From Sipunculus nudus (Eukaryota > Annelida > Sipuncula > Golfingiida > Sipunculidae): a DNA stretch of 64,000 bases. Shown one piece after another: positions 1-28,325 of the stretch. The notes below the pieces were generated by a model, which was given only the letters and a program-made list of their open reading frames with translations, did no database searches and was not told the origin of the DNA. The stretch is taken from positions 40,852,840 to 40,916,839 of the forward strand of contig CM049322.1 of the NCBI GenBank assembly GCA_026874595.1. The letters run 5' to 3'. Position 1 is the stretch's first letter, and each line of letters begins with the position of its first letter. The translations under genes were made by a program, and so were the position numbers.

Positions 1-1244
1 TTTTTGAAAATTTCAAATTTCTCTGTACGACATGGCACGCACCCTCCCCACGCTCGTTAACGAAGACCTTAATCATTGACACGACGCATTGCGTGGCATT
101 GCGGGAACGAAAATCGTGCCAGTGTCAGGGTGGCATTACAGTCAATGTACATTTTATCATTTTTTTTTTGTCTTTGTTCTTATCCGTCAAAGGCCAACGG
201 TCTTTAACACGAAAATTTTGCAGGGCACAGAGAGGAGTTCTACCGTAGACACATACATCCAGAAACACAATTTGGCGTAATGAGCTGCATACGGTATATA
301 AAGCACATTATGCAACTTTCATATTTTATGAGATGTATTTTATTACATTGAGCTACTTTAAATAAATTATATGATTACAACATCATTCTGATAAGGATAT
401 GTGTATATTACATAACACATATAACATAACATAATTCATAACATTATATATAACATATTATCTTGTTTGCGTAACGCGTTTGTCGTGTATATTGCTCGCA
501 TCATCATCCGATAAACTCTTCACTGGACTCATAGAACCTTATTGATTCCGAGTCATAAGACAATTTTTTTTCAGGTACCGGAATGGGTACATGAACCACC
601 ATGTGGGATTTAGATTTATATCTTGCATAGTCCAAGGATAACAAGTTACTTAATGCCCACTTTCCCATCCTTCACAGTTCGATCAGCGACACCGATCGAT
701 TGATCATGAGACAGTTTGTGACCTTTGGTGTTAAACTTAGCATACGATGTCGGACGGAGTACACACATATAACGATTTATCTGTGTACCCAGTCCACATA
801 TCATAAAATTGAACAAGGTATGCATATAAATAACGGTAAATGATAAAAGTAAACGGTAAAATCTTTGTTGTGTAATTGAATTTACATTTTATCCACTATC
901 TTCAACGCACGTTTTACATTATTGCCTGTGTTATATAGCCCATATAACCTTATAATTTATACTTGAACACATATAATACGACACCTGTAATACCAGGCAC
1001 ATATGATGAATTTACATTCCTTCCAGGAAAGTATGGATCCAAACTGATCATACCGATCACTTGGCTGCCACTTGATTACACACGACATGACCGCTTAATG
1101 CAACATGTACAATTTATTGCTTTTCTCTACAAAGCCTTCACTATCGATAATCAGCTTTGTTTACGTTTGCATATAAGGTCATTTCACGAAATATGCTTTA
1201 CCGCATTAATAATTAGCAATCCTTGCATAATTATGTAATATACG
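1..1244. other. 3' flank of the minus-strand LRR-Ig gene, no gene seen
   Basis: AT-rich sequence with only short spurious open frames. It lies downstream of the stop of the minus-strand LRR-Ig gene and probably contains its 3' UTR. No domain, RNA gene or transposon end was recognised. Confidence 0.5.
1113..1118 (-). other. candidate polyadenylation signal of LRR-Ig gene 1
   Basis: The minus strand reads AATAAA here, about 130 nt downstream of the stop codon at 1245-1247. Such hexamers are frequent in AT-rich DNA, so this is only a candidate. Confidence 0.35.
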
Positions 1245-1733
1245 TTATTTTGTCATTAAAACGTTATTCTTGTCCACAGAGCCTGTGGTGACCCTTTCTG
1301 TCGACGTTTCTATTTCTTCGGTCACGCGTTCAAGACCGCCATATGACCTTTGACCTCTAGCTATCCTTGCCCTTTCCACAGGAATCGGTGGTGTTGTCTG
1401 CACGGAGGGCGCAGCCTCGGTTTGACCTTCCTCGGACGCCCCTCCCATCCTCTGATATCGCTCACCTCGTCGGCGTTTAAAAATATAAAATGCAAGTCCA
1501 AAACCTCCGAGCACTGCACCCACAAAGATTATAGACAGTACTACGGCAATGGCCGCCGGGGGCGGAGTATAACTGGGTCGAGGATTACCCAGCGGAAATA
1601 CGTAACCCAAACTTCCGCCAGCGTTTGACGCGGCCATGGTGTAGTTCCCGCTAACGTTGGATATGAGTGTTATCTGAAGAGATGCCAGGACACTCCAGTT
1701 TGCAAAATGCGTCTCCGTAGCTCTGTATATGTC
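1245..1733 (-). CDS. LRR-Ig gene 1, coding exon 3 (end of Ig, membrane helix, tail)
   Basis: The exon starts after TTTGCAG in phase 0 and ends at TAA (1245-1247). It encodes the Ig strand motif SGNYTMAASNAG, a proline-rich juxtamembrane stretch, a hydrophobic helix of about 25 residues, KRRR and a Ser/Thr/Glu-rich tail. Confidence 0.88.
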   Translation of the reverse strand, partial: DIYRATETHFANWSVLASLQITLISNVSGNYTMAASNAGGSLGYVFPLGNPRPSYTPPPAAIAVVLSIIFVGAVLGGFGLAFYIFKRRRGERYQRMGGASEEGQTEAAPSVQTTPPIPVERARIARGQRSYGGLERVTEEIETSTERVTTGSVDKNNVLMTK

Positions 1734-4730
1734 CTGCAAAAGTATTTAATGGCTATGTTAAACAAGCTTATAAATGTAGGACTAAGGCCAAAAAAAATAA
1801 AAGGTATGGTTCTCAGGCACCGCCCGCGTCAATTTTAACCCCCCGCATCAAAAATTTTTATTTTGATTTTTATCTTTCCAGAAGATAAATAATACAATTT
1901 ATGTAGTATTTAGCAAAATATTTGTAATTTTCATGGTTTTTCCTGATTATATGACATTTTTATCGAAACATCCAAAAAAAGGTCAAAAATAAAATACCGC
2001 ACGCCCGCACTGATTTCTGAAAAAAAGTGCCTGAGAACCATGCCTTATTTTTTTTTTGGCCTAAAGAATGTTTTATGGCCCGATGTAAAAGATCACAGAA
2101 AAAGTATTACAGAATAGTATACATTTGTATACGTTAATAAGGTACTCTCTTGCGCGGAATTTCTTATTAACCAGATAACACCTACTAGTTTGTATATATT
2201 TCCCACAGGGGAGATACTTTCATAATAAAAAAAAAATAATTGTATGCTTTATAATGGAAATGAAAGATACTGCAATAAATGACTAGGTTATAATCGTTTG
2301 AATGTGCTTTAAATCTATCATTGCCATTAAGAGGGTAATGTCTCATATAACAAACTTGCATGTATGTGTCTATATATAACGTGTTTATTACAAACTACCG
2401 CTGGAATCTTAAATGTAGATTGCACAAATTGAATACACTGACCGCAGACCGTGTGTTTACTGAAGACAGAGGTACAATGTACTGTCCCGAGGGTAACATC
2501 CACATAGTTTGTGGGGCACCACCATGCAGCATTACCTGAGAAGGAGAAAAATGAACAAATAAACAGAAACCAAAACCCCACCAGCACCACCCTGCAGCAT
2601 TACCTGGGAAGGAGAAAAATGAACAAATAAACTCAAACGAAAACTCTTACATTTTCAGGTAATATTTTTTTCCAAGATTCTCACACCCAATTTTCTATAT
2701 AAAAAAAAAGAACGAAGTAATATGGGAGAGAAAAAAATTGTCGTCCGAATCCGTATTGAGAACCGAATCCAGATTACTTCTGAATTCGGTCTTTCAATAT
2801 TCCTTTTCTCTTTTGATTCAATGACCTACAAACCTTAATTTCGATCTAAAATTACACAGAAACTTTGAAGATGGATAATCTATAATGAAAACAGAACATG
2901 GGACATTATTGAGCTATACTATATACAGACCGAGTGAACCATGCAAAATGGTGACGTGCCTTTAATTCCTTACATAAGTACTGCATATCAAGACATGTTT
3001 GAATACAAATGAATGGTGTGGATATGATTTCATTGTTGCGAACAAAAAGACAATTATATTTTAATATATTTAATATATTTTATATTTTATAATATATATA
3101 AACTTTATATTTATTTATAGGGAAGTACGTGAGGAAGTAATCAAAGGCAACCCAGATCACAGATCAATGTGGGGTTTTAGTTTATGTTTATCGTATTGCG
3201 AAATCTCAAAATTTTTCTTCAACGAATACTTAATTCTTAATAACAACAATTAATAACTACATATACTTGTAATTTTCAAATAAGTTTATTTTTTAATTTA
3301 TAAACTATAAATATCTATAGTGAGTAAATACGTACAGCAAATGTGGTTTCCGATGCAGAAACGTATGTGTGAACCGTAAGGATTTTCGGCGGGTCGCACG
3401 TAAGCTCTGTAGACGGAATCTGCGACAGAGGCTCCAGACTTAGTGTAGCAGGGCTGTCACAGTACACGGCGGCTGGTCCAGCCACCCACAGATTTGCCCA
3501 TGGATAGGTAATCGTATCATCCATGGCCTCGCGAATCCAGACCGCATTGCAGTTACAAAACAAACTGTTCCCGTGGATCAAGGCAGTTTTAAGATTACTT
3601 GACCTGACAAATAAGTTCTGCTCAAACGAAGTTATTGAATTGAACGATATATCCAATGTCTCCAGTGCCACAGGGTTTGGTAAAACGGCTGCTGGAAAAG
3701 TTGTAAGCATTGTGTTGTTACAGACGGATAAAGTTTGTAATGAATCCAGACCTCCAAATGCGGATGTCTCTATGGTTCCTAAATTCTCGTTGCTGCACAT
3801 TGAAACTTCTTTTAAAGCTGTTGACCTGTGTAAACTCAGGGCAGGGAGAGTGCTGATCAAGTTGCCGTTAAAACGAAATGTTTCGACTGAGCTTGTTAAA
3901 GTATCGTTAGGAAACGTGCTAAAAAGGTTGTATGACAAGTCAAGGGTTAGCAGTTTCGTATTAGCAGTTAGCAAGTCCCGTGGTAACGTAGATATGTTAT
4001 TGTAACTCAAATCTAGATGGGTTAACCACGTCATACTGACGAAAGCGTTGGCGTCAATAACTGCTATTCTGTTGTTGCCTAGCAAAAGTGAGTTAGCATT
4101 TGTCAATCCTGTAAAGACCAATCCAGGAAGTGATGGTATAACATTATTCTTAAGGTTTAATTTATCAAGTTTGTTTAAGTTACTGAACACCGCTCCGCTG
4201 AGCTCCGAGATCGCATTGCCACTTAAGTCCAGTTCGGTTTGAAGCGAATCTAACCCAGTAAATGTTTGTGCAGTCACTTTTGATATTAAATTATTTGGAA
4301 GCAGTAACTCGTTCAGCAGCGCTAGTTTAGAGAATAGGCCATCAGGGATTTCCGGCAAAGCGGTGTCGTGCAGCGACAAAAGGGTTAATTTGATCACCTG
4401 ATCGAAGGAGCCGTTTTCAATGGATGCCAGAGGGCTTCTTGAAAGTATTAACGTACGTAAACTTGTAGCGTTTTCAAAATCTCTCCGCCTGATGGCGCTG
4501 ATGTTGCTTCCAGAAATGGTGAGTCCAAGAACATCCGCCCCAAGGCCTTCTGGGATCGTACTTCCAGGATATTCCGTGCACACGATAGTCATCCCCGGGT
4601 CATTCGGTGTACACACGCAGTTTTGCGGGCATGCCGCATATACAGGCCTCTGTGCTTCTTGCAAGCCCAGTATAAATGCAAAAATGAGACAGGTTTTGCC
4701 GAATCTAGCCATGGTTGGGGTGGATACCAT
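1245..4730 (-). CDS. LRR-Ig single-pass membrane protein (gene 1, complete, 3 exons)
   Basis: The exons are 3336-4730, 2461-2535 and 1245-1733; joined, they give about 652 residues. The order is: a signal peptide (first about 32 residues); a Cys-rich N-terminal LRR cap starting CPQNCVC; about a dozen LRRs of the LxxLxLxxNxI type; a C-terminal cap with cysteines near residues 392, 394, 424 and 445; one Ig-like domain split over all three exons; a membrane helix near 550-575; KRRR; then a tail of about 75 residues. Both introns are phase 0 with GT-AG ends. The first in-frame ATG is at 4730 (G at -3 and +4); a second at 4712 has a better context (ACC before ATGG) and would remove six residues. 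The architecture matches LRR/Ig adhesion or neurotrophic-type receptors (LRIG, LINGO, kekkon-like). No specific orthologue was recognised and the ligand is unknown. The Ig domain lacks its usual disulphide cysteines. Confidence 0.9.
1783..2063. repeat. MITE family C, copy 1 (TTAGGCC-type inverted ends)
   Basis: The element begins TAAGGCCAAAAAAAA followed by ATGGTTCTCAGGCAC and ends with the reverse complement of both. It sits in intron 2 of LRR-Ig gene 1. A second copy in opposite orientation lies at 23151-23453. It has no coding capacity. Confidence 0.75.
2461..2535 (-). CDS. LRR-Ig gene 1, coding exon 2 (middle of Ig domain)
   Basis: This 75-nt exon (25 codons) reads in frame through TMWMLPSGQYIVPL and is bounded by a pyrimidine-rich acceptor ending TCTCAG and a GTAAAC donor. 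It matches the second exon of the other LRR-Ig gene (VVWMTPEGLTL), which fixed the frame and both borders. The acceptor is duplicated 68 bp upstream (see the repeat entry). Confidence 0.8.
2516..2631. repeat. 48-bp direct duplication containing a 3' splice site
   Basis: 2516-2563 and 2584-2631 are near-identical direct copies, offset by 68 bp. Each copy holds, on the minus strand, a pyrimidine tract, CAG and the first codons of exon 2. Confidence 0.85.
3336..4730 (-). CDS. LRR-Ig gene 1, coding exon 1 (signal peptide, LRRs, start of Ig)
   Basis: A 465-codon exon holds the whole LRR ectodomain. It ends at a GTACGT donor in phase 0, after residues SETTFA. The open frame runs on for a few codons into the intron before a stop, which supports placing the donor here. 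Confidence 0.88.
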
Positions 4731-6093
4731 CTCCAGTTTGTTACATGTAACTTTGGGACAGCTTAATTGAAGACGGTTATGAATTTTGCAAACTCCGGAC
4801 AATCAGTTCCTGTTCATGACACGCTCTCTTGATTTTAACACTTTTCCTTGTACGTCCACCGATGTTTGTTTAGCCAGTTCTTGGTTGTGTCAGCTCGCAA
4901 ATAAACAGAGGAACAAAAGTAAAGACATAAACAAAAACTTTACACTCTAATATGGTAGTAAACCAGGTGAAATCCAAGATAATTCCAAGAACTTGTGCAT
5001 TCCAGTCAACTTGCGATTACCTACAATCTTTTCTTTGTGTGCAGTTACTTGTAACAGGCACCTATCTTTTTGTTTTTTATAAAGCGGAGGCTGTTGTTCT
5101 GAGTAATTCCTAAAAAGAAACCCTATTCATAAAAAAAGTCAGAAGTTTAAAGACAGATGGTAAGAGGTCTATCCTTCATAGCTCATAGATAGATCCTGCA
5201 GGAAACGATCATATCTGTTAGTTATCACCGTTTGTATTTTTTTTAGAAATCCATTCTTCAATATTTGCCACCTTGCCAAATCTCATCAAATAATCCTATG
5301 GTAAGCAAATGTCGTAAAATCGCAATCCCTTTGGACGCTGAATCTATTATGGTATAGTCGTCCATTCGTAGATGTTTAGGTTTTCCTCGGCCGTGTTTGC
5401 AAAATGAAAGGGGCCAAACTCCTGCTGCGAATGCTTTGGTTTTCTGGCGAACACATCATATAAAGTTCCTTGTTGCCGGCAGACGCATGCCCCTATTTGA
5501 GGAAGAAGCCAGCCACTCTACAATGCACGTGAGGTATTATGACGTCAGTCAAGAAAATCATGTGCATTGATCAAAATCATATGATCTCATAGTCTGACAT
5601 ATATCTATTCACAATTACACGGCATAAAACTTGATTCAAACGAGCCAAGTGAAACATGACTGAACATAGCTACATGAACTTTGCACGCTGTCTGGGGCGG
5701 TCTGAATTGAGTGCACTATCAGTATTGGCTTGTACCGCACGATAATCATATAGAACGCTAACAATTAGACGGCACGAAATAATATATCCGTGCAGTAAGG
5801 GTGGATAAAACTGGACCTAACGGAAATTAATATGGAATGTTATCAGAGTTTAGGGTAAGAGATCTGGTCAAGCCCTATATCACAGATGACCTTTGGTGAC
5901 CTTTTGTCTAATGGTCAAGGAAACATGGTTCGAAAGTACGCGTGTATGTTTAGTATGTAAGTGTGCGTCCAGACAGTGGTTAGGTGATTCAAAGTTCAGA
6001 CATGACCTCATTAGTGATATGATTATAACCTATGTTCACGGGTCAATAAGACAGCGTCCAGACAGCAGACTTACATACATACACATACATACA

Positions 6094-6135
<42 letters not shown>

Positions 6136-6183
6136 GGAGTGCCCTCTGTATAATAGGGCTGGGTATCGGTCAGCCCATTTCCT
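4731..6183. other. 5' flank of LRR-Ig gene 1, no gene seen
   Basis: Presumed 5' UTR and promoter side of the minus-strand LRR-Ig gene. I saw no convincing TATA box or upstream coding exon. Two very short upstream ATG frames precede the start on the minus strand. Confidence 0.4.
6098..6135. repeat. (TG)n microsatellite
   Basis: A nearly uninterrupted TG run of about 19 units, next to a CATA-rich stretch and the fold-back element. Confidence 0.95.
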
Positions 6184-8034
6184 GGGTCTTTCTAAACACC
6201 GAAAAGTACCGAAAAGTATCGAGAAGTTACCGAAAAGTACCGAAAAGTACCATAAAGTTACCGAAAAGTACCAAAAAGTTACCGAAAAGTAACTGAAAAG
6301 ACTTTAAAAGCACCTTTTAATTAATGTTAACACTACAAATAACCTAAAATTAGGTTCAGACCGTCAGTAAAGTTAGCAAATTGTGTTCTTCTCTTTTATA
6401 GGATGATGAAAAGTGACTGAAAAGCACCATATAGTGACAAAATGTTATTCAATAAGTACTAAAAAATACCAAAAGGTACTGAAAAGTTACCAAAAAGTAC
6501 TGAAAAGTACTGAAATGTTCGGAAAAGTACTGAAATGAAAATGAAAAGATACCACAGTGTACCGAAAAGTTACCGAAATGACTATAAAAGCTGGTTTTAC
6601 ATGACATTAAACATACCAAAGTGTTCTACATGCTATTTATTCACAGAATAAATAATTAGTCTTGATATATCCTAAAACCCCTGATATTACTTAGTGAAAT
6701 ATGTTACTTAGTGAAATATGAACCTTTTGTTTTTTTGTGGTGAGTGCTTTGCCATTATATGTTTTCGGTGTGAGAGATAATATAATCAAATTCCTTTCCA
6801 TTCTTAGTGTTTAAGTGAAATTAAATGTTCTTGCTTTAGGTGTTTGGTCATTTAAGAATTATATTATTTTCCAAATTTTATTTACATAAAATATTCCATA
6901 ACATGTACTTAATTCAGAACCTTTCAATGGTCTAAAATGGCACTTTATGAAAAAAATATGGACATATTTTGTTTGAGATGCATACTGATTTCACAATACA
7001 TTAAACATTCAAAGGTGTGCTGCTCTTGGTTTTATTTATTTTAAAGTCATCAATCTACCTCTGTCATAAGGCTGTACCAGTATACACTGTTAAATACTGC
7101 CAAGAGAATAAATAACTGTTCAATATTTCAAATGATGTTCCCATTCAAATCAGCTTAAAAATTGAATTAAACATCTAAAGTGTATAATGAGCAGATATTC
7201 CAAAATAAAAATGGTTATTTTCATTAAAGTAATTCAGTAGCTTTTAAGTGACTTTTCGGTTACCTTTTTTTTTAATTTTTAATACTTTAATATATGATAA
7301 CATTTTGTCATTTTATAGTACAAGTTTATCAGTTATTTTTCATAATTCTATAAAAAGTGCACACAATTTGCTAACTTTACTGACAGTCTAAAACAATTTT
7401 GGTAATTTTTGGGGTAAACATAATTTAAAAATTGCTTTTATAGTTGTTTCAGTTACTTTTTGGTACTGTTCAGTAACTTTTCGAGACTTTTCAGTACCTT
7501 TTCAGTACTTTTTGGTAACTTTTCGGTACTTTTTGGTATGTTTTAGTATTTATTTGATAACATCTTGTCACTTTATGGTACTTTTCAGTAATCCTTTATA
7601 AAGGGTTAGAACAAAATTTGCTGACTTCAGTGACAGTCTTAAACAACTTTTCGGTAATTATGTGTTATAATATATAAAAAAATACTTTAAAAAGTCCTTT
7701 TGGTAACTTTTCAGTACATTTTGGTAACTTTTCAGTTACTTTTCGGACCTTTTCAGTAAATTTTCGGTACTTTTTGGTAATATTTCAGTACTTTTTGGTA
7801 TTTTTTAGTACTCATTTGACAACATTTTGTTACTTTATGGTGCTTTTTGGTCATTTTTCATCATCCTTTATAAAGGGTAAAAAAGAGCACACAATTTGCT
7901 AACTTTACTGACAGTCTGTACCTAATTTTTGTTTATTTTTAGTGTTAACATTAATTAAAAGGTGCTTTTAAAGTCTTTTCATGCAGTTACTTTTCAGTAA
8001 CTTTTCGGTAACTTTTCGGTGTTTAGAAAGACCC
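6184..8034. mobile_element. fold-back transposon with long inverted arms, 1851 bp
   Basis: The left end reads GGGTCTTTCTAAACACCGAA and the right end is its exact reverse complement. The arms continue inward as degenerate ACCGAAAAGT repeats on the left and ACTTTTCGGT on the right. They also share longer blocks in inverted orientation: GTTAACA, the 'CAGTAAAGTTAGCAAATTGTG' region (last base trimmed here from the match), and the TATAGTGACAAAATGTTATT block. The right arm contains three or so diverged tandem units of roughly 250-350 bp. The flanks CATTTCCT and CATTTCCG suggest a 7-8 bp target-site duplication. No transposase frame is visible, so it is non-autonomous. Confidence 0.85.
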
Positions 8035-11000
8035 CATTTCCGTACAATATTTAAAGCGATATCGCGATTCATTTAAAGCGATCCGTAATACGTTTTGATG
8101 ATACGCTTAATTTTTGTCTTTTAAACGTATCATTTTTTTTTATTAAACGCTCCGTGAACTGCATATACCTTCCCCAGCCAGTCGCACACGACAACAGTTG
8201 ATTTTATTTAAGTCTTGAAAGGTCAAGATAAGAAATAAAAAGCCGCTTTACTTTAAAAATAACTCAGATTAAAGTTGAGGGGTGCATGACTTGTATCTAT
8301 ATTTGTGAGTAGATTCTGTGTCTCATTAAAACAACGATACAACATGCATAGCGTGTCGGTAACCGTATCGATAAGCATCGACATATCGGATTTATGATAT
8401 AATAAGCAAATACACGATCTTTACTCATGTATTTAGAACGACTTTTACAAAGAAGGAATTGAAGTTGGCCTGCATTTAAAGATGAAACCTTTAACGCTAA
8501 GTGTTAAAAAAATTGATGATATTTTTTATTGAATGGGGATAGTAATTTGGTAATGAAGATTTATGATAAAAAATTATTTCAAGTGATTAAATTTATTAGA
8601 CTATCAAACCATTTTTAACTGATCACCTGCTTCTGAAAATTCTGAAAATTTCTGACATCATTACCAGTATAATATATCTGTATTGAATGACCAGTAATAT
8701 TTATATTTATAAATAAAAAGACACGAATATTCACTATGAGAATACCTGGGAAGCACTTCATGTTTACTAGTGACATGTGTAGTGTTGTTGTGTGTCAACA
8801 TGTGTGTTGGTAAATTTTTATGTTTATGTGGCATCTTATGCTTAGGAAACTGCATACATGTGCTTTCTTTGTCATTTTATTGTTCTTAATATGTTTTATA
8901 TTATTTTTATTATTTATCTATTATACAAAATGGCTACACTATAATACTGTATAAATAAATAGGTTTAAACTAAAGATTTACAAGTATTCAGGCAACATGT
9001 CTGGTATCATGCCTGTCAATCAAAATAAACTTGGGTAATTACCCATATGCTGAACTTTTGTACGGGAAATGTAGCTTTGAATAGCCTTATCAATAAGCAC
9101 AGGAGTTAACTTCCTCTGAAGGTTTGCTTTCTTGAGTGTTTTAATGATAATTAACAGATCATTCAGAACCATGCTATATGATCAGTAAGTGTGTAAATGT
9201 GTATGTATATATATAGCCTTACATGCAGTTTTGAATAAGGTTTTATTCGATAATTGATTGATTGAATATAAACCATTTCAGTTTGAGGGCAGATAAAATC
9301 GTGATAGAGGAAAAAATTTGTTTTTTTTTTTAGATATTGTCATGTAGTTTAATATTATAGTCTGTTTCATCCCCTCATGTCCACCTGTTTTTTGCTATGA
9401 AAGTTTTTATTAGGTACATTTCAAGGGAAACAATTATAGTGTAGAGGAGAGGATTACAGAACCTAATTTTCAACTAGGTAACTAAATTCCTACCTTACGC
9501 CTTATTTGAATAATAGAATTTTCTGAAAATATGAGAAATCAGTCTATATTTTACAACATATCAGACCCACTTATGGCGGTCAAGGTCATTGGTCACATGC
9601 AAAAACAGTCTCAACTGACAGCTGCTGATTGGATGATCTCATGTAAACACTCTAAAAAATATAACCAGCTTAAACAAAGATGGCTACTTATGGAGGGACA
9701 CACAATATCTGCCAGATCATGATAAAGAGACTTAAATGTTATGAAACATAAACCGGGGATTTATTGTAAAATTCTTAACTGCCATATTAGTTTTTCTCTT
9801 CCATATAATGTTTTCTTGGAAAATATTGAAAAATATAAATTTTTAAGAAAATCATCTACAAAAAACAGGTGGACAGCAGGTAGTGAAATGGACTATAGTT
9901 CATTCAAAATCGGATTATTGTTACTGAGGGCTAAATTAAAACAGGGTACCTTTTAAAATTTTACTTTTTAATGTTACAAAATCCTGTGAAAATGAATGAA
10001 AACTTAAAAATGTGTAAAGTATCAGACAGATCACAGTACCAGGTTTAAAATAGTGTACACCTTATGGGGTCTTATATGAATTTAAAGTACTTTTGAAATG
10101 AATTTAGATTATAGAGGTTTAAAAAAATAATGTTACTCTAACTTTTCTATAGCACAAAAAAAGCGGTCGTAATCCACCTGCAAATTACAAAGTACCAATA
10201 AAACCTTAACTCGGGTCCTTTAGAAACAACCTATAGCAAAAAGTATGATAATTTGCTTGTCATAACAAATAGTGATCAGAAACTGCCTGTAGATGGCGCT
10301 GGGAATCAGCCTAAGCTACTACTAAGTATAGTACATGTGGTTCCAAGATGTGTGTGTCCATGTATATGTGTGCGTATGTAATACTAAGTATGTATCCCAT
10401 GTCACGTATTATAAGATTCTCATATCCTGTTATAAGATCCTTACTGTGCGCATCAGCGAAATAAATGTGCACTGAAAAAAAGCGTATTTGCGCGTTTATA
10501 CTTAAGAATAACAGCATTTCTGCTTGACCATAAACTCGTGTATTCGTCAAGTCTGTAGAGTATACATGTACTATAGAATATATTTACAATGTCGCATATA
10601 GGCGAAAGAGTTTTAGTGAATGTGCTAAAAGATGATGATCACTGCAAATCACGTTTTTCCAAGATCTTCTTTTGGAAGTTCAAAGAGAGTAGACACAATT
10701 ATGTTGCGTGTACAATATAGTTTCTATAATAGCTTCTAGAAAGGCGCAAAATGTGGTCGCATAAAGTCCATAAGCTTAATATGAAAATGTGTATATGCTA
10801 ATAGTTGCACATATACCATTTTTATTGCGTTTTTCAATATTTTCTATGACTCATTTTAATTAATAAAATTAAATAAATTGAAAATGTAATGAAGTGGAAA
10901 ACTTTCATACATTAAGACGTAACTATATATATTTGAATAAATGAAAGTGTTGATTACCTGTTAAACACAATGGAACTGTGTGTAAATATGTAATTTCGCA

Positions 11001-11633
11001 CTGAAGATGAAAAATTCTGGGCCAAATGTACTCCGGGGATACGCCTTACATCAGAAACAATATCAGGGTATCCAGCTCCGCCCATTGATGACGCGGTCGG
11101 GTTCGAACTCAGCCTATGGAAAACCTATTCCTACCTGTCTCAATACATGAATGTATAATATGCTTGAAAATTTCAATAATTATTATAAATGTTAGGGAAG
11201 AATATGTAAAGTCACTATAAACCCTTTACTATGAATGGTTTGTGACACCAGAAACAATATTTGCCTACATATAACTTCACTTTGACACAGGCATTTTTGC
11301 AACATAGCGTCCATCTGACCTCTTAGAAATGACCTCCAAATATTAAAATATATATTGCATGAGCAATCATTCAGTGACGGGTATGATATCACTATAAGGA
11401 AACCTTCCCTCATGGGGCAATTCAATAGGATCTTAAACCATACACCATTTCATAAATATGTTCGAGTTGATCTTTATCTATGATTCATACAAATACTTAC
11501 TATCACACCACCCGGTAGACTAGTATGACATCTAACGCTGTTGACCTTAACGGTGTCTAGATGGTTAATCATTAACCCATAACCCACTAAGACGACACAC
11601 CTAGTTAAGCGCTTACTAAAGTGAACAAACAAG
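8035..11633. other. intergenic, upstream of the receptor kinase gene
   Basis: AT-rich with no gene recognised. About 9570-9690 resembles 36640-36770 (GGTCACATGC, GATTGG and TCTAAAAAATA in the same order), so it is probably an old interspersed repeat. The last few hundred bases should hold the kinase promoter, but no core element is clear. Confidence 0.4.
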
Positions 11634-27618
<15,985 letters not shown>

Positions 27619-27984
27619 AATGTATATAATCACCACTTTGTAGATATATCTAACTTTTTCTAGGATGTGTCTGATTTTTTTGTTCTATGGAATGTTGTCA
27701 AATATGGTTTTTAATGTCGGCGGGAAATGTTTGGTAGCTCCTTTGTACCGGATATAAAATTAGAAGTTTATGTTAGCGTAAATTACAAAACACATATACA
27801 GCAAGTGGCTCATGCCGAGACTGTTTATTGATTATATTATTTTGTTTGTATTTGTAAGGATACATTCTTAACAAGATGTTTTTATTGGGCCAACTTCAAC
27901 CTCAAAACAACTCATGAACAAGTTTTACAATTACAGTCACGAATTAGATCCCGAATAGCCTAATATTCGCCGCTATGCATAGAT

Positions 27985-28325
27985 AATGGGGTACCGTTTA
28001 ACAAGATAATTGTTATTTACGGTATCCCCCGCATTTGCTTATCAGCGTCATCTAGTATTCAAACTTCGAACGGTATAAGATTTAAGATTCCTAGCTTTTT
28101 CGATTATGGTTAACTTTAATCATATTTCAACTCGTAGTGAAGCTTTATGAATTCCTGTTTGCGATCCATTCAAATGTATAAGAATATACAATGAAAATTA
28201 GCCAGTTTTATGCCCTTACTCAAACGTTCTGTTTTTCACTAAATGAATACAAGGTGGCGCTGATAAGCAAATGCGGGAATTACCATGAATAATCTATCCC
28301 ATATAATGTCAAAACGGAATACCAT
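27985..28325. repeat. inverted-repeat element (family F) in kinase 3' flank
   Basis: CCCGCATTTGCTTATCAGCG near 28028-28047 is exactly reverse-complemented at about 28257-28276. Imperfect pairing extends about 40 bp outward on both sides, with a spacer of about 200 bp. Confidence 0.75.

Noticed and set aside
2327-2590. Open frame on the minus strand reading SGNAAWWCPTNYVDVTLG, which looks Ig-like
   Set aside because: It overlaps exon 2 of LRR-Ig gene 1 in another frame. Only the frame giving TMWMLPSGQY joins in phase 0 to both neighbours and matches the paralogous exon.
3523-4770. Several plus-strand open frames of up to 160 codons across the LRR exon of gene 1
   Set aside because: Antisense shadows of the LRR exon; they contain no domain of their own.
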